A DNA stretch of 64,000 bases from CBDDHT01 sp965228615 (lineage in GTDB: Bacteria > Pseudomonadota > Alphaproteobacteria > Rhizobiales > Methyloligellaceae): assembly GCA_965228615.1 (NCBI GenBank), contig CBDDHT010000004.1:806001-870000 (forward strand), read 5' to 3'. Made by a program: the position numbers and the translations under genes. The stretch's first letter is position 1. Every line of letters starts with the position of its first letter. The notes beneath the pieces were generated by a model. The model worked only from the letters and a program-made list of their open reading frames with translations, was not told the DNA's origin and ran no database searches. This document shows positions 61,510 through 64,000 of this stretch, piece by piece.

Positions 61510-62855
61510 ATACCCGGTCTCTACGGCTGCGGTTGATGGTTGCCGCGACAGGAGCAATAGTGCTTGCGCTGGCGATCGCCGGTTTCGGTCTCGTGCTGTT
61601 GTTCGAAAGGCATGTCGAACGCCGCATCGGATCAGAGCTCGACACCTATCTCAATCAGATTGCCGCACGCATGGTGTTCGGCGAAGGCGGGGCTGCCCGC
61701 CTCGGCGGCAAACTCGCCGATCCGCGTTTCGACCAGGTCTATAGCGGACTCTACTGGCAGATCGGCGATGAGAAGACCGGCCGGTTCGCACGTTCGCGCT
61801 CGCTATGGGACACGAATCTCGATCTGCCCGAGGACAAGCCGGCAGTCGGCAGCATCCATGTGCACGACATAGCAGGTCCGCAAGGCACCAGTCTTCTCAC
61901 ACACGAGCGCCGCCTTGTTTTCAATACAGGGATCGAGGAGAGGATTCTTCGTCTCGTCGTAGCGATAGACCGCGCAGACGTCGCCGCCCTTACCACGGAC
62001 TTTGCATCGGACGTCACTTGGTCACTGCTACTGTTGGCGGCCGTCCTTGTTCTTGCCGGCTGGATACAGGTCAATGTCGGTCTCAAACCCCTCTCTGCAA
62101 TACAAAGTGGCCTGACGGCCATTCGCAGCGGCAAGACCGACAGGCTCGATGTCGATGTCCCTACAGAGATCGCGCCGCTCGTCGAGGAGGTGAACAGCTT
62201 GCTCGATGGCCAGGACAAGGCCATGCAGCGCGCGCGCGACAGAGCGGCCGACCTTGCCCACGGTTTCAAGACACCGCTGACGGCGCTCCTGGCCGATGCC
62301 AAACGCTTGCGTGATAAGGACGAGCGCAAAATTGCCGATGAAATCGAGCGGACCGCGACACAAATGCGGAGCCACATCGACCGTGAGCTGACCCGCTCCC
62401 GCATCAGGAATATCAGGATGTCGGCACCGATCGAAGTCGATCCGGTCGTTCAAGGCTTGATCACTACGTTAAGGCGCACGCCGGAAGGTGAAAACATCTC
62501 ATTCGAGACGAACATTGAGGACGGCCTTACTGTTCGTGCTGAATGCGACGACCTCAATGAGATTCTCGGCAACTTGCTTGAAAACGCCGTGCAACACGCC
62601 AAGGGAAGGGTTCTCGTGCGCGCAGCGTTATTTGGTTCAGTAGTACGCTTCGACGTGGAAGATGATGGACTCGGCATTGCCGCCGCCAAGCGCAAGTCGG
62701 CATTCGAGCGCGGCAAACGGCTAGACAGCTCAGCCCTGGGATCAGGTCTCGGTCTCGCTATTGTCAGCGACGTACTCGATCATTACGGGAAAACACTCGC
62801 TCTTAGCACATCCAAACTCGGCGGTTTGCACGCGTGCTTCGAATTGACAAGTTAA
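61506..62855 (+). CDS. Sensor histidine kinase
   Basis: A 449-aa kinase from a GTG start. It has membrane helices at about 12-34 and 165-187 around a periplasmic domain, a HAMP region, the H box DLAHGFKTPLTALL, an N box NLLENAVQHA, and ATP-lid motifs DDGLGI and GSGLGLAIV. It is the cognate kinase of the upstream regulator. The H box with HGFKTPL (F in place of E) places it in the PhoQ-like HPK group rather than the common H-E-x-x-T/N-P group. Confidence 0.93.
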   Translation: MNTRSLRLRLMVAATGAIVLALAIAGFGLVLLFERHVERRIGSELDTYLNQIAARMVFGEGGAARLGGKLADPRFDQVYSGLYWQIGDEKTGRFARSRSLWDTNLDLPEDKPAVGSIHVHDIAGPQGTSLLTHERRLVFNTGIEERILRLVVAIDRADVAALTTDFASDVTWSLLLLAAVLVLAGWIQVNVGLKPLSAIQSGLTAIRSGKTDRLDVDVPTEIAPLVEEVNSLLDGQDKAMQRARDRAADLAHGFKTPLTALLADAKRLRDKDERKIADEIERTATQMRSHIDRELTRSRIRNIRMSAPIEVDPVVQGLITTLRRTPEGENISFETNIEDGLTVRAECDDLNEILGNLLENAVQHAKGRVLVRAALFGSVVRFDVEDDGLGIAAAKRKSAFERGKRLDSSALGSGLGLAIVSDVLDHYGKTLALSTSKLGGLHACFELTS

Positions 62856-63036
62856 TCTCGGCTATTGGCGATTTTCTGCCTATAGGAAACTCGCTGATTT
62901 GTCGCGGATGCAACATGCGGACCGGACAATTTTGTTAAGAACTAAGATCACTACATGCGAATCTCGGGGCACTTGATCGGGCACGAGTTGCTCGGTTCAG
63001 ATGGCCATTTAGAACAGCAGCGAAGAGGAATTTAGT

Positions 63037-63471
63037 TTGGAGGACTCTACCACTTGGATTTGCGTATTGGTCGTCGTCGCATTCGTCGTCTTTCCAGCAA
63101 GCATGGTTCTGTTGGGAATAAAATTCTTATATACTACTTACTCGTTCAGAAAAGACGCGGTCGAGGTGACCGGCACGGTCGTTGACGTCAAGGTAATTGT
63201 AGGTCAGTCAGACGGGCACCGCACTACGGACTATCAACCGACGTTCGAATTCACAGGTCCTGACGGTGAAACCTTACGGGGTGAAACATTGATGCGGTCA
63301 GCAAGCTACAATTTTCCAACTGGCAGCCAACACCCTGTTTTGGTGAATTTGCAGAAACCGGGCACAGTCCATATGCCAAGCAATGCGCCCTATCACATTG
63401 GGTCGGTCATGATCACTATTGCTGGCACCATCGCATATTTCGGCATTGTGTTCGGATTGCTAGGAGGTTGA
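63037..63471 (+). CDS. DUF3592 membrane protein
   Basis: A 144-aa protein with a membrane helix at each end (about 8-32 and 120-140) and a beta-rich middle (EVTGTVVDVKV, YQPTFEFTGPDGETLRG, VLVNLQKPG), which is the DUF3592 pattern of small envelope proteins. The start is a TTG at 63037 with GAGGA upstream; a shorter start cannot be excluded. The function is unknown. It is isolated, with about 180 bp of gene-free sequence before it. Confidence 0.75.
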   Translation: MEDSTTWICVLVVVAFVVFPASMVLLGIKFLYTTYSFRKDAVEVTGTVVDVKVIVGQSDGHRTTDYQPTFEFTGPDGETLRGETLMRSASYNFPTGSQHPVLVNLQKPGTVHMPSNAPYHIGSVMITIAGTIAYFGIVFGLLGG

Positions 63472-63512
63472 AGTCGCAGAATTTTGGTGATTGGGGTTGG
63501 ACGAGAGACGAA

Positions 63513-64000
63513 TTAGCCGTCCCAATTCACCCTGTTCAAACCAACGAACCGTGCCATACGACCGAGTTCCGCGTTTAGTTTCTCGCGTCGTTTGGCTGGC
63601 CACTGAACACCGTCTTCGGGCCAGAAGTTCATGACATTTAAAGTCGAGACCTGACGGTCTGCCCTTATTTCAATCCGTCCGACAAAACGATGACCTTCGA
63701 GGAGTGGGAACACATAGTAGCCCCAAATCCGTTTATCGGCAGGAACAAACATTTCCACCCTATAATCAAAGCCGAAGAGACGGCTTAAGCGTTTTCTGTC
63801 CCGTATGACGGAATCAAATGGGTTCAAAATCCGGAGACGCGAAGTTGGCCGCTTCAAGTTTTCCAGCCTTTCCTCGATATCGACCGGAGCAATGCCCTTC
63901 ACCCACGCCCCTTGTGCTGTTTCAACCTCTACGGCCTGCACTTTCGCAGATGCATTTTCTGACCAGGCGCGTACCTCTTTTGCATCCACGGCATCCCAGA
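63513..64000 (-). CDS. YcaQ-type winged-helix protein, C-terminal part (cut by window edge)
   Basis: The visible 162 codons are the C-terminal half of a HTH_42/YcaQ-family protein that continues past the right edge (the frame stays open to 64000). Landmarks are LRILNPFDSVIRDRKRLSRL, FGFDYRVEMFVPADKR and YGYYVFPLLEG-type segment (WGYYVFPLLEGHRFVGRIEI). YcaQ/AlkX and the related AlkZ are DNA glycosylases that unhook interstrand crosslinks. The catalytic Q-x-Q region of that family would lie in the missing N-terminus. Confidence 0.85.
   Translation of the reverse strand, partial: WDAVDAKEVRAWSENASAKVQAVEVETAQGAWVKGIAPVDIEERLENLKRPTSRLRILNPFDSVIRDRKRLSRLFGFDYRVEMFVPADKRIWGYYVFPLLEGHRFVGRIEIRADRQVSTLNVMNFWPEDGVQWPAKRREKLNAELGRMARFVGLNRVNWDG

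Overview
The window is a gene-dense stretch of an alphaproteobacterial chromosome. The evidence is a CckA kinase next to flagellar export genes, a MotE/DUF6468 flagellar block, a gene order hdaA-ppk-ppx beside purMN, and many ATGA stop/start overlaps. The mix of acyl-CoA dehydrogenases, a PAPS-type sulfotransferase and a P450 suggests a Hyphomicrobiales lineage such as Parvibaculum/Rhodobiaceae relatives, but this placement is inference. No rRNA, tRNA, CRISPR array, insertion sequence or prophage was recognised.

Layout. 1-2.5 kb: the end of an aldo/keto reductase, an RTX calcium-binding protein and a small FlaG-like protein. 2.5-6.4 kb: a leucine/isovalerate-type operon (MerR regulator, hotdog thioesterase, AidB-like acyl-CoA dehydrogenase, isovaleryl-CoA dehydrogenase) behind an 18-bp near-palindromic operator. 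6.5-9.3 kb: a sulfotransferase, a composite intergenic repeat and a TauE/SafE-type transporter. 9.4-28.2 kb: flagellar region. Leftward flgB-flgC-fliE-fliQ-fliR-flhB-cckA, rightward fliO-fliP, a second repeat copy, leftward fliL-fliM-DUF6468-motE-1232-aa TPR protein, and rightward flgF-flgG-flgA-flgH from a sigma-54 promoter. 28.5-33.1 kb: an RND efflux pair. 33.1-40.7 kb: a leftward housekeeping run (DUF2066, CDP-alcohol phosphatidyltransferase, AI-2E/PerM permease, hdaA, ppk1, ppx), divergent from purM-purN. 42.5-47 kb: an intact P450, a double-receiver protein, a P450 C-terminal remnant and a membrane sensor that looks like a degenerate histidine kinase. 47-53.3 kb: RidA-like protein, Na+/H+ antiporter, sulfur-related MBL hydrolase and rhodanese divergent pair, molybdopterin oxidoreductase and ndk. 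53.4-59.5 kb: LysR regulator divergent from a polyamine-type ABC operon that ends in a ureohydrolase-fold enzyme with an altered active site. 59.5-62.9 kb: cytochrome b561-like protein, two PepSY proteins and an OmpR/EnvZ-type two-component system. The right end holds a DUF3592 protein and a truncated YcaQ-type winged-helix protein.

How it works together. The flagellar genes cover export gate, proximal rod, distal rod, L-ring, switch and stator accessory functions. The three GGCA-N5-TGCC motifs near flagellar promoters fit an FlbD-like control scheme. The best candidates for undescribed biology are the pseudokinase-like sensor with the double-receiver partner, the 1232-aa periplasmic TPR protein of the flagellar switch operon, and the ureohydrolase homologue that lacks a canonical metal ligand and substrate-binding glutamate while sitting in a polyamine-type transport operon.
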